Origin: AC-32 sp035473395
GTDB taxonomy: Bacteria; Actinomycetota; Thermoleophilia; Gaiellales; Gaiellaceae
Assembly: GCA_035473395.1 (NCBI GenBank)
Contig: DATIOF010000092.1
Span: forward strand, 1 to 11,628
Reading direction: 5' to 3'
Length of the DNA stretch: 11,628 bases
Position numbers and translations under genes: made by a program
Shown here: one piece after another, positions 1 to 5,549 of the stretch
Layout of the letters: each line of letters opens with the position of its first letter
Position numbering within the stretch: the first letter of the stretch is position 1
The notes under the pieces: generated by a model
The model's input: the letters and a program-made list of their open reading frames with translations, nothing else
What the model was told of the DNA's origin: nothing
Databases searched by the model: none

Positions 1-719
1 GCCGCGAGCACCTTGTAGGAGCCGATCCGAACGCCCGGAGCGACGCCGTTCGAGGCGAAGCCGTTCAGCGCGCCCGCGATGCGGCTGGCGACCCAGGTGC
101 CGTGGCCCTCGAAGTCGCCGTCGCGGCAGTCGCGCAGGCCCCTGCGGTCAATGAAGCCGAGGCCGAAGAGGGCTTTCAGGTCGTCGCAGGGGATGAAGTT
201 GCCGCCGAGCGTCTTGTCGACGACGCCGTGCAGCTCGCGATGGTCGGCGTCGACGCCGGTGTCCAGGACGGCGACGGCGATCGAGCGGTCGCCGGTCGTG
301 TGGCGCCACGCGGGCTGAAGGTTCATATGGTCGTCGTCCCACTGGAAGAGCGCGTGCCACGGGTCGAAGTCCGGGATGCTGCGGGCGTCGCTCGGGCCGT
401 CGCCGCGCCGGTCGTTCCGCAGCTCGTCGTGCCGGTCGGAAGCCAGGAGCGTGTCGGTGAAGAGGCCGGTCACGACCGGCTTCGAGGAGACGCGCGAATC
501 AAAGCCAGCCGAGGCGGGCACGACCGCGAGCGCGTCGATCGCGCTCAGGTCGCCAACGACGACACCGCCGGACGCGGTGACCGCCGCGCGCATCTGCGCC
601 GCGGTCGAGCCAGGGGAGAAGCGGACCACGGTGACACCGAAGGGATTGCCGGCGGCGGTGGCAGATCCTGTGATTGCGAGCGCGGCGGCAAACGTCGCAA
701 GGAGAAAGGTGGGCCGCAT
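1..719 (-). CDS. Secreted S8 (subtilisin-like) serine protease, N-terminal part
   Basis: This is the first 239 codons of a subtilase read leftward from the ATG at 719-717; the remainder, including the catalytic Ser, lies beyond the left edge. Residues 1-22 form a Sec-type signal peptide (Arg, then a hydrophobic Leu/Ala core, ending near AxA). Residues 25 to about 110 look like an I9-type propeptide. The catalytic domain begins around 118. VLDTGVD carries the catalytic Asp (D153), and GHGTWVASRIAG carries the catalytic His (H206). Cys178 and Cys198 could form a disulfide. Two catalytic residues in the right order and spacing, plus an export signal, make an extracellular endopeptidase likely; the substrate is unknown. 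The start is fixed by the signal peptide, as there is no clear Shine-Dalgarno. A strong hairpin ends 9 nt upstream of the ATG. The gene follows fumC on the same strand after a 49-bp gap. Confidence 0.9.
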   Translation of the reverse strand, partial: MRPTFLLATFAAALAITGSATAAGNPFGVTVVRFSPGSTAAQMRAAVTASGGVVVGDLSAIDALAVVPASAGFDSRVSSKPVVTGLFTDTLLASDRHDELRNDRRGDGPSDARSIPDFDPWHALFQWDDDHMNLQPAWRHTTGDRSIAVAVLDTGVDADHRELHGVVDKTLGGNFIPCDDLKALFGLGFIDRRGLRDCRDGDFEGHGTWVASRIAGALNGFASNGVAPGVRIGSYKVLA

Positions 720-728
720 CACCGTTCA

Positions 729-758
729 GCAGGAATCGGCAGACAACTGCCGTCCTGC
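729..758 (-). terminator. Hairpin between fumC and the subtilase gene, candidate fumC terminator
   Basis: GCAGGA (729-734) pairs with TCCTGC (753-758), and CGGCAG (737-742) pairs with CTGCCG (747-752). This gives a 12-bp stem with a 2-nt bulge (735-736) and a 4-nt loop. It begins 10 nt after the fumC stop. No T-tract follows on the minus strand, so it is not a textbook intrinsic terminator, though U-less hairpins are commonly proposed as terminators in high-GC actinobacteria. It could instead limit read-through into, or translation of, the protease gene. Confidence 0.55.
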
Positions 759-768
759 ATCACTCGTT

Positions 769-2097
769 CTAGGAGTCGTGCGGCTTGGCCATCTTGCGGT
801 AGTCGAGCGCCTCGTCGAGCGTGGCCTCGTCGACTCCCGCGTCCCGCGCGACCTCGCGCAGGGATCGCCCCGAGCTCGCCGCTTCCTTGACGATCTCGGC
901 GGCCTTGTCGTAGCCGATGTAGGGGTTGAGCGCCGTCGCCGCGGAGAGGGTCAGCTCGGCGTAGCGCTCGCAGGTCTCGCGGTTGGCCTCGATCCCGTCG
1001 ACGCACTTCTCGGCAAACAGGCGCGAGGCACTGGCGAGCAGCTTGATCGAGTCGAGCAGGTTTCGGGCCAGCAGGGGCACGAACACGTTCAGCTCGAAGT
1101 GGCCCTGCATCCCGCCGACGGTGATCGCCTGGTCGTTGCCGATCACCTGCGCGGCGACCTGCGTCACGACCTCCGGAATTACCGGGTTCACCTTGCCCGG
1201 CATGATCGAGCTGCCCTTCTGCAGCTCGGGCAGGGCGATCTCGGCTAGGCCGGCGCGCGGGCCCGAGCCCATGAAGCGAAGGTCGTTGGCGATCTTCGTC
1301 AGCGAGACGGCGAACACCTTGAGCGCACCGCTCGCCTCGACGAGGCCGTCACGCGCCGCCTGCGACTCGAACGGGTCGGCCGGGGGCGAGACCTCGAGAC
1401 CGGTGTCCTCCTGCAGTCGCGCGCGCGCGCGCGAGTCGAACTCCGGGTGCGTGTTCAGGCCGGTGCCGACGGCCGTGCCGCCGAGCGGCACCTTGCCGAG
1501 CCGCGGCAGCGTGTCGCGCACGCGCGCCGCGCCTTCGCGCACCTGGGCGGCGTAGCCGCCGAACTCCTGGCCCAGCGTGACCGGCACCGCGTCCATCCAG
1601 TGCGTTCGTCCCGACTTGACGACGTCGTCGAACTCCTTCGCCTTGGCCTCCAGCGAGGCGGCGAGCCGGTCGACGGCGGGTAGCAGGTCGTTCGTCAGCT
1701 CGTCCAGCGCCGCCAGGTGGACAGCGGTCGGGAAGACGTCGTTGGAGGACTGGCCCATGTTCACGTCGTCGTTCGCGTGGACGTCCTCGCCGGCGAGGGA
1801 CGCGATCACCTCGTTCGCGTTCATGTTCGAGGAGGTGCCCGAGCCGGTCTGGAAGACGTCGATCGGGAACTGGTCGTCGAGCTCGCCGTTCGCGATCCGG
1901 TCGGCGGCGGCGGCGATGCGCTCGGCCTTGTCGGCGTCGAGCAGCCCTAGCTCGCCGTTCACGCGCGCGGCGGCTGCCTTGATCCGGCCGAGCCAGCGCG
2001 CGACCGGCGCCGGGATCGGCTCACCGGAGACCGGGAAGTTGTCCACGGCCTTGCGAGTTTCGCTGCCCCAGAGCTCCTGCTGCTCGGTTCGCGCCAT
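769..2097 (-). CDS. fumC: Class II fumarate hydratase
   Basis: A 442-residue fumarase interconverting fumarate and L-malate in the cytosolic TCA cycle. Members of the fumarase/aspartase superfamily are homotetramers with active sites built from three subunits. Conserved blocks are visible in order: TGSGTSSNMN at 84-93, MGQSSND at 114-120, SGRTHWMDAVPVTLGQE from 162 with His166, and the superfamily signature GSSIMPGKVNP at 295-305 holding the mobile-loop serines. From memory, the surrounding sequence (FPIDVFQTGSGTSS, VPVTLGQEF, ALPELQ) closely tracks Mycobacterium FumC. Aspartase usually has PAKVNP where this has PGKVNP. The chosen ATG leaves an N-terminus of MARTEQQELWGSETRKAVDN, somewhat shorter than usual. 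The longer reading frame to 2223 adds 42 Arg/Ala-rich residues that overlap the upstream gene and match nothing in the family. The zinc-ribbon gene lies 14 nt upstream, so the two are probably co-transcribed. Confidence 0.95.
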   Translation of the reverse strand: MARTEQQELWGSETRKAVDNFPVSGEPIPAPVARWLGRIKAAAARVNGELGLLDADKAERIAAAADRIANGELDDQFPIDVFQTGSGTSSNMNANEVIASLAGEDVHANDDVNMGQSSNDVFPTAVHLAALDELTNDLLPAVDRLAASLEAKAKEFDDVVKSGRTHWMDAVPVTLGQEFGGYAAQVREGAARVRDTLPRLGKVPLGGTAVGTGLNTHPEFDSRARARLQEDTGLEVSPPADPFESQAARDGLVEASGALKVFAVSLTKIANDLRFMGSGPRAGLAEIALPELQKGSSIMPGKVNPVIPEVVTQVAAQVIGNDQAITVGGMQGHFELNVFVPLLARNLLDSIKLLASASRLFAEKCVDGIEANRETCERYAELTLSAATALNPYIGYDKAAEIVKEAASSGRSLREVARDAGVDEATLDEALDYRKMAKPHDS

Positions 2098-2111
2098 CAA
2101 CGCGAGTCTAG

Positions 2112-2309
2112 TCAGGCGGCGTAGAGCCGGCGCCGCTCGAGCGGCCGCTTCCGCAGCCGGTGGCGAAGCGACTCGTCGAGCTCGTACGAGGCCGCCCAGC
2201 CGACGTAGGAGCAACGCGTGCACTCACCACCGTCCAGCCGGTGGTGCGAGTCCGGGTGCAGCACGCGGACGTCGCCGCAGCGGAGGCACTCGATCCGGAG
2301 GGAAGGCAT
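2112..2309 (-). CDS. Small zinc-ribbon protein of unknown function
   Basis: A 65-residue basic protein with two CxxC knuckles, C8-x2-C11 and C30-x2-C33. They are separated by an 18-residue stretch containing HPDSHH, the usual layout of a single zinc ribbon that binds one structural Zn. The C-terminal third (from about 49) is rich in Arg/Lys, which would suit nucleic-acid or protein contact. An AGGA element sits about 8 nt upstream of the ATG. The gene fits neatly between its neighbours: 57 bp after the reductase stop and 14 nt before fumC. The intact CxxC pairs, start signal and tight spacing argue that it is real, although I do not recognise a named family. Its role is unknown; it may be a regulator or accessory factor of the neighbouring operon. 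Confidence 0.7.
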   Translation of the reverse strand: MPSLRIECLRCGDVRVLHPDSHHRLDGGECTRCSYVGWAASYELDESLRHRLRKRPLERRRLYAA

Positions 2310-2328
2310 CTCGGTCCTAGGATCGACC

Positions 2329-2342
2329 GCGCGACGTCGCGC
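2329..2342. repeat. Perfect 14-bp palindrome GCGCGACGTCGCGC
   Basis: This perfect palindrome lies between the reductase stop and the zinc-ribbon start, next to two other inverted repeats (2311-2326 and 2349-2362). It could be an operator-like dyad or part of a transcript-end hairpin. GC-rich palindromes arise easily at this base composition, so its function is unproven. Confidence 0.4.
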
Positions 2343-2348
2343 CTCCGA

Positions 2349-2362
2349 CCCTCGTTCGAGGG
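2349..2362 (-). terminator. Short hairpin after the reductase gene, weak terminator candidate
   Basis: CCCTCG (2349-2354) and CGAGGG (2357-2362) form a 6-bp GC-rich stem over a 2-nt loop, starting 4 nt after the reductase stop codon on the minus strand. No T-run follows. A loop this tight would open the closing pair. It may act with the 14-bp palindrome just downstream. Confidence 0.35.
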
Positions 2363-2366
2363 ATGC

Positions 2367-3371
2367 CTAGTCCGTCGAGTACTTCGGCTGGACTTTTTCC
2401 CCGCGGATGCGGGCGACCGCGTTGTTCGCGGCGATGGCCGCCTCGCCCATGCCGATCGTGATCAGCGTGATCTTGCCCTCGTAACCGGCCACGTCGCCGG
2501 CGGCGTAGACGCCCTCGACCGTCGTGTCGCAGGTCGTCGGGTCGATCAAAATCTGCCGCTTGCCGTGCAGCTCGAGGCCCCAGTCGGCGATCGCGCCGAG
2601 GTGGGAGTGGAAGCCGAGCAGCGTGATCAGCGCCTCGCACGGGACCTGCTCGACCTCGCCCGTCTTCGTGTTCTCGATCGAGACGGCCTGCAGCGAGCCG
2701 TCGCCGTGCAGCTCGCGCACCTCGCAGGGCGTGAAGATGCGTACCCGACCCTCGCCCTCGAGCGCCTGCGCCTGGCTGACCGAGGACTCGAGCGCGCGGA
2801 AGTTGTCTCGCCGGTGGACGAGCCCGATCGGCGTCTTGGCCGTGTCCTGCAGCCCGAGCGTCCAGTCGAGGGCCGAGTCGCCGCCGCCCACGATCACGCA
2901 CGTGCGGTCGCGGAAAACGTCCTTCTCGCGCACGAAGTAGTGGACGCCCTTGCCCTCCCAGTCATCGATGCCCTCGATCCCGAGCTTGCGCGGCTCGAAG
3001 GCGCCGTGGCCGGCCGTGATGATCAGCGCGCGCGTCAGGTACGGGCCGCCCTGGTCGGTGCCGATCGCGAGCAGCTCCTCGCCGTTTTGGCTCAGGCGCT
3101 CGAGCGTCTGCACCTCCTCGCCGAGCCGGACGTCCGGGCCGTACTGCAGCCCCTGCTCCGCGCAGAGCTCGACGAGCGCTGTCCCCTGGATCTTCGGGTG
3201 GCCGGCGACGTCGTAGACGTGCTTCTCCGGATAGACCGCCGCCACCTGGCCGCCGAGCTGCTCGAGGCTCTCGATGATCCGCACCGAGGCGTCGCGGTGA
3301 CCGGCGTAGTACGCAGCGGCTAGGCCGGCAGGGCCGGCTCCGAGGATGGTGATGTCTACGACGTCGCTCAC
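2367..3371 (-). CDS. Type 2 (thioredoxin-reductase-like) ferredoxin/flavodoxin-NADP reductase
   Basis: A 334-residue soluble flavoprotein expected to transfer electrons between NADPH and ferredoxin or flavodoxin. The N-terminal FAD Rossmann motif is GAGPAG at 11-16. The second nucleotide-binding motif is VGGGDSALDW at 161-170. HRRDNFRA at 186-193 supplies the basic residues typical of NADP binding. The C-terminal FAD motif runs YAAGDVAGYEGK at 289-300 and continues ITIGMGEAAIAANNA. Thioredoxin reductase has a CxxC redox pair between these domains; none is present here, which together with the length (YumC-type enzymes are about 330 aa) supports type 2 FNR. GTG 3371 gives MSDVVDITILGAG, the family's usual N-terminus. 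A GTG at 3404 would add 11 residues and cannot be excluded. TAGCAT (3384-3379) is a possible -10 so close to GTG 3371 that the mRNA could be almost leaderless. Confidence 0.9.
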   Translation of the reverse strand: MSDVVDITILGAGPAGLAAAYYAGHRDASVRIIESLEQLGGQVAAVYPEKHVYDVAGHPKIQGTALVELCAEQGLQYGPDVRLGEEVQTLERLSQNGEELLAIGTDQGGPYLTRALIITAGHGAFEPRKLGIEGIDDWEGKGVHYFVREKDVFRDRTCVIVGGGDSALDWTLGLQDTAKTPIGLVHRRDNFRALESSVSQAQALEGEGRVRIFTPCEVRELHGDGSLQAVSIENTKTGEVEQVPCEALITLLGFHSHLGAIADWGLELHGKRQILIDPTTCDTTVEGVYAAGDVAGYEGKITLITIGMGEAAIAANNAVARIRGEKVQPKYSTD

Positions 3372-3395
3372 GACGGCAATGCTAACGGCGGGCTC

Positions 3396-3424
3396 TTGAA
3401 CCACCTCGCCGGTTGTCCTACGCT
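3396..3424 (+). promoter_or_regulatory. Candidate sigma70-type promoter for the membrane-protein gene
   Basis: TTGAAC (3396-3401) and TACGCT (3419-3424) are separated by 17 bp, close to the -35/-10 consensus of a housekeeping sigma factor. Transcription would start near 3431, some 30 nt before the TTG start at 3461 and upstream of its Shine-Dalgarno. This would exclude the alternative TTG at 3413 as a translation start. The assignment rests on motif matching only. Confidence 0.4.
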
Positions 3425-3448
3425 CGCCTGGTCAAGCTTGGCGAACTG

Positions 3449-3454
3449 AAGGGG
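3449..3454 (+). promoter_or_regulatory. Shine-Dalgarno AAGGGG setting the TTG 3461 start
   Basis: AAGGGG ends 6 nt before TTG 3461. The alternative in-frame TTG at 3413 has no comparable element, so this site decides the start of the membrane protein. Confidence 0.6.
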
Positions 3455-3460
3455 CTCACC

Positions 3461-4039
3461 TTGGACACCTACCACGTCGTGCTCTACATCCACCTGCTCT
3501 CGGTCTTCCTCGGGATCGGCGCAGCCTCGGTGCTCGTCGTCTGCCTGTTCCAGCTGCGCAGCGCGCGGGAGCTGATGGAGGCGGTGCCCTGGGGCATGAC
3601 CGCCGGCAAGATCGCGCGCGTCTTTCCGGTCGCGATCCTCGGCCTCTTCGGCACGGGGGCGTACATGACCAGCGACGTCTGGACGTGGGGCACCGGCTGG
3701 ATCTGGGTCGGCATCGTGGCCCTCGCGGTGCTTGGGATCCAGGGGCCCGTGATCGCCGAGCGGTCGGGCAAGAAGCTCGAGCACGCCCTGCGCGAGAATG
3801 GCCCTGGGCCGCTCGGCGAGCACGCCCGCGGGATGTGCCGCTACTGGGGTCTCTGGATCGTCGAGTTCAGCGCGATCGGCCTCGTGCTCGGCGTGGTCTG
3901 GAACATGACGACCAAGCCCGGCACCGGAACGTCGATCGCCGCCGCGGTGATCGGGTACGGCGTCGGTGCCGGCCTCGGCTACTGGTTCAGCCAGGCGGGC
4001 GCGGAGCGAGCGGCGCCCGTCTCAGCTGCAGCGGACTAG
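3461..4039 (+). CDS. Multi-pass membrane protein, DUF2269/CopD-like appearance
   Basis: A 192-residue integral membrane protein of unknown function with about five transmembrane helices: residues 4-28 (YHVVLYIHLLSVFLGIG and following), about 51-70, 78-99, 128-150 and 158-178. The first helix, with its IHLL(S)VFLGIG pattern, resembles the opening helix of DUF2269 and CopD-like proteins, in which a helix-1 His is common. That is a family resemblance from memory, not a confirmed match. The TTG start at 3461 is chosen because AAGGGG lies 6 nt upstream; starting at TTG 3413 would add 16 residues of no evident hydrophobic character. It is divergent from the NADP reductase across 89 bp and converges on the Fe-S carrier gene, sharing a CTAG stop with it. 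It could be a redox-linked membrane protein, but nothing in the sequence shows that. Confidence 0.75.
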   Translation: MDTYHVVLYIHLLSVFLGIGAASVLVVCLFQLRSARELMEAVPWGMTAGKIARVFPVAILGLFGTGAYMTSDVWTWGTGWIWVGIVALAVLGIQGPVIAERSGKKLEHALRENGPGPLGEHARGMCRYWGLWIVEFSAIGLVLGVVWNMTTKPGTGTSIAAAVIGYGVGAGLGYWFSQAGAERAAPVSAAAD

Positions 4040-4047
4040 TGGCTGCA
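4027..4047. terminator. Inverted repeat centred on the shared convergent stop codons
   Basis: TGCAGC (4027-4032) and GCTGCA (4042-4047) flank a 9-nt loop containing ACTAGT. The stops of the membrane-protein gene (TAG 4037-4039) and the Fe-S carrier gene (TAG read from 4038-4036) sit in that loop. It could serve as a compact bidirectional terminator, but the stem is only 6 bp and there are no T-tracts. Confidence 0.3.
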
Positions 4048-4452
4048 ACCTGAGCCGCAGCCGGCGGCGCCTTCCGGCGCCTCCTCGCCCTCTTCCACCT
4101 GGAAAGAGTGGCCGCAGCCGCACGAGCCGGAGACGTTCGGGTTGTTGATCGCGAAGCCGGCCTGCAGGCCCTCGACCCAGTCGATCTCGGTGCCGGTCAG
4201 GTAGGGCGCGCTGAAGGGGTCGACGACCACCGGCACGCCGTGGCTCGCGAGCTCGTGGTCGCCGTCCTGAGGACCGCGGTCGAACCCGAGTGCGTACTGG
4301 AAGCCGGAGCATCCACCGCCCTGAACGGCGATCCGCAGGACCGTGGCCTCGCCCTCGGGCTCCTCGGCCATCAGGTCGCGGATCTTGGTCGCCGCGCTCT
4401 CGGTCAGCGAGACGATCGTCAGAGGCTGCTCGGCAGTCGCCATCGCGCCCAT
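4036..4452 (-). CDS. A-type iron-sulfur cluster carrier (ErpA/IscA/SufA family)
   Basis: A 138-residue HesB/IscA-fold protein that would receive Fe-S clusters from a scaffold and deliver them to apo-enzymes. The three family ligands are present: Cys48 in QGGGCSGFQY, and Cys111 and Cys113 in SGSCGCGHSF. The core runs from LTIVSLTESA to SCGCGHSF in the usual order, with SAPYL-TGTEIDWVE and FAINNPN as in ErpA homologues. Beyond the core is an unusual tail of about 20 residues: an acidic EEGEE stretch followed by GCGSGCSH with Cys132, Cys136 and His138, possible extra metal or cluster ligands. ATG 4443 (MATAEQP) is an equally plausible start; neither has a good Shine-Dalgarno. The gene is divergent from nuoA, an apt place for a carrier serving a complex with many clusters, but which A-type protein it is (ErpA, IscA or SufA) cannot be told from the sequence alone. 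Confidence 0.92.
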   Translation of the reverse strand: MGAMATAEQPLTIVSLTESAATKIRDLMAEEPEGEATVLRIAVQGGGCSGFQYALGFDRGPQDGDHELASHGVPVVVDPFSAPYLTGTEIDWVEGLQAGFAINNPNVSGSCGCGHSFQVEEGEEAPEGAAGCGSGCSH

Positions 4453-4575
4453 CGTAGCAGCGTGTCCGGGCCCTCCGAATCCCCCGCCAGAGGCCGTTTC
4501 GAAGGCCGAGCTTGTAACAGCTGCGACACGCGTGGTTGAGCCGTTTTCCTCGCCGCTCGTAGCCCTGCCTGAACC

Positions 4576-4584
4576 TGGTAACTT
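4576..4584 (+). promoter_or_regulatory. Candidate extended -10 promoter of the nuo operon
   Basis: TGGTAACTT matches the extended -10 pattern TGnTAnnnT. A start site near 4591 would leave a short leader of about 24 nt that includes the strong Shine-Dalgarno at 4601-4607. No convincing -35 is seen 17 bp upstream, which extended -10 promoters can tolerate. A less likely alternative pairs TTGAGC (4536-4541) with TAGCCC (4560-4565). The 162-bp intergenic region also holds the palindrome CACGCGTG (4527-4534). I see no clear promoter for the divergent Fe-S carrier gene. Confidence 0.35.
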
Positions 4585-4600
4585 CCGGCTCGCTCACCGC

Positions 4601-4607
4601 GGGGAGG
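4601..4607 (+). promoter_or_regulatory. Shine-Dalgarno GGGGAGG for nuoA
   Basis: GGGGAGG ends 7 nt before the TTG at 4615, ideal spacing. It fixes nuoA's non-ATG start. An ATG at 4608 abuts the element directly, in another reading frame, and is too close to be used. Confidence 0.8.
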
Positions 4608-4614
4608 ATGCGCG

Positions 4615-4977
4615 TTGCTGGACAGCTGGTTGCCCTTTCTGATCTATGGCTTCTTCGCGCTCGCGATTCCGTCCTCGATGATCTTCGCGTCGTTCGCGCT
4701 GGCCACCAAGCCGCACCGCCGCGAGCGCGGCCGCCCGCTGCCGTTCGAGTCCGGCGTCTCCGACGGGCCGCCGGTGCACAGCCGCTTCACGATCAGCTTC
4801 TACCTGACGGCGATGCTGTTCATCGTCTTCGACATCGAGATCGTCTTCCTCTACCCGCTCGCCGTGATCCTCCACGAGCTCGCCTGGTTCGGCTTCGTCG
4901 AGTTCCTCTTCTTCGTCGTGATCCTCGCGCTCGCCTACGTCTACATCTGGCGCAAGGGAGCGCTGGACTGGAAATGA
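4615..4977 (+). CDS. nuoA: NADH-quinone oxidoreductase subunit A
   Basis: A 120-residue membrane subunit of respiratory complex I, the bacterial counterpart of mitochondrial ND3, located where the membrane arm meets the quinone-binding peripheral arm. Three transmembrane helices are visible, at about 5-29, 60-84 and 88-111. The family blocks are RPLPFESG at 40-47, in the loop equivalent to the ND3 loop, and FYLTAMLFIVFDIEIVFLYP at 62-81 with the conserved acidic residues D73 and E75. The motif continues PLAV where many homologues have PWAV. Translation starts at TTG, supported by a strong Shine-Dalgarno 7 nt upstream. It is the first gene of the operon, and its TGA overlaps the ATG of nuoB by 4 nt. 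Confidence 0.95.
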   Translation: MLDSWLPFLIYGFFALAIPSSMIFASFALATKPHRRERGRPLPFESGVSDGPPVHSRFTISFYLTAMLFIVFDIEIVFLYPLAVILHELAWFGFVEFLFFVVILALAYVYIWRKGALDWK

Positions 4978-5549
4978 GCAAGAAGCGCCTCGCCGACTAC
5001 GGGCTCAACTCCGAGCGCGTGCAGTGGGACGACAAGGGCCCGGGAACCTTCGAGGAGGAGCTCGGCGACCTCGAGTCTCGCCTCGGCCTGACGACCGTCG
5101 AGAAAGCGGTCGCCTGGTCGCAGGCGAGCTCGGTCTGGCCGGACACCTTCGGCCTCGCCTGCTGCGCGATCGAGATGATGTCGATCGTCTCGGCGCGCTA
5201 CGACATCGCGCGCTTCGGCGCCGAGGTGTTCCGCTCCTCGCCGCGCCAGGCCGACCTGCTGATCGTGTCGGGCCGCGTGGCGCACAAGATGGCCGCCCCG
5301 CTGCGCCAGATCTACGACCAGATGCTCGAGCCCAAGTGGGTGATCGCCATGGGCGCCTGCGCGAGCTCGGGCGGGATGTTCAACAACTACACGATCCTCC
5401 AGGGCGTGGACAAGGTCGTCCCGGTGGACATCCACGTCCCCGGCTGCCCGCCGCGGCCGGAGGCGCTCGTCGAGGGGATCGTCAGGCTGCAGGAGAAGAT
5501 CAAGGCCGGCGTCCCGCCCGCATACGAGATCCGGGACGTGGCAACCTGA
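4974..5549 (+). CDS. nuoB: NADH-quinone oxidoreductase subunit B
   Basis: A 191-residue peripheral subunit (PSST/Nqo6) carrying the terminal cluster N2, which reduces quinone. All four N2 ligands are visible: the tandem Cys63-Cys64 in GLACCAIEMM, Cys129 in MGACASSGGMFNNY, and Cys158 in VPGCPPRPEAL. Other family blocks are SSVWPDTFG, ARYDIARFG with Arg75, SPRQADLLIVSG and EPKWVIAMG. The ATG overlaps the nuoA stop (ATGA). The reading frame stays open upstream to 4608, but those residues are nuoA read out of frame. The TGA at 5547-5549 overlaps the apparent CTG start of nuoC. Confidence 0.97.
   Translation: MSKKRLADYGLNSERVQWDDKGPGTFEEELGDLESRLGLTTVEKAVAWSQASSVWPDTFGLACCAIEMMSIVSARYDIARFGAEVFRSSPRQADLLIVSGRVAHKMAAPLRQIYDQMLEPKWVIAMGACASSGGMFNNYTILQGVDKVVPVDIHVPGCPPRPEALVEGIVRLQEKIKAGVPPAYEIRDVAT

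Noticed and set aside
1418..1433. (CG)8 dinucleotide run in fumC as a phase-variable tract
   Set aside because: It encodes an ordinary Arg/Ala stretch (SRARARLQ), and such runs arise readily at this base composition. The frame is intact.
769..2097. Aspartate ammonia-lyase in place of fumarase
   Set aside because: MGQSSND and VNPVIPE have an aspartase flavour, but PGKVNP, VPVTLGQEF and the overall sequence follow mycobacterial FumC more closely.
2160..3323. Plus-strand open frame (387 codons) opposite the NADP reductase and zinc-ribbon genes
   Set aside because: The product is Arg/Ala/Leu/Val/Asp-rich with no motif. The minus strand encodes a full flavoprotein.
4527..4534. CACGCGTG palindrome as a defined operator for nuo
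   Set aside because: An 8-bp GC-rich palindrome is expected by chance. No second copy or known regulator site was recognised, so it is mentioned only as a possibility.
4608..4973. Open frame from ATG 4608 running in frame into nuoB, which could suggest an N-terminally extended NuoB
   Set aside because: The extra residues are nuoA read out of frame and Arg-rich. ATG 4608 directly abuts the Shine-Dalgarno, while the nuoB ATG at 4974 has the standard 4-nt overlap and a family-like N-terminus.
5024..5545. Open frame upstream of nuoC overlapping nuoB
   Set aside because: It is a high-GC shadow with an Arg/Pro-rich composition. The NuoC family-like sequence starts only after the nuoB stop.
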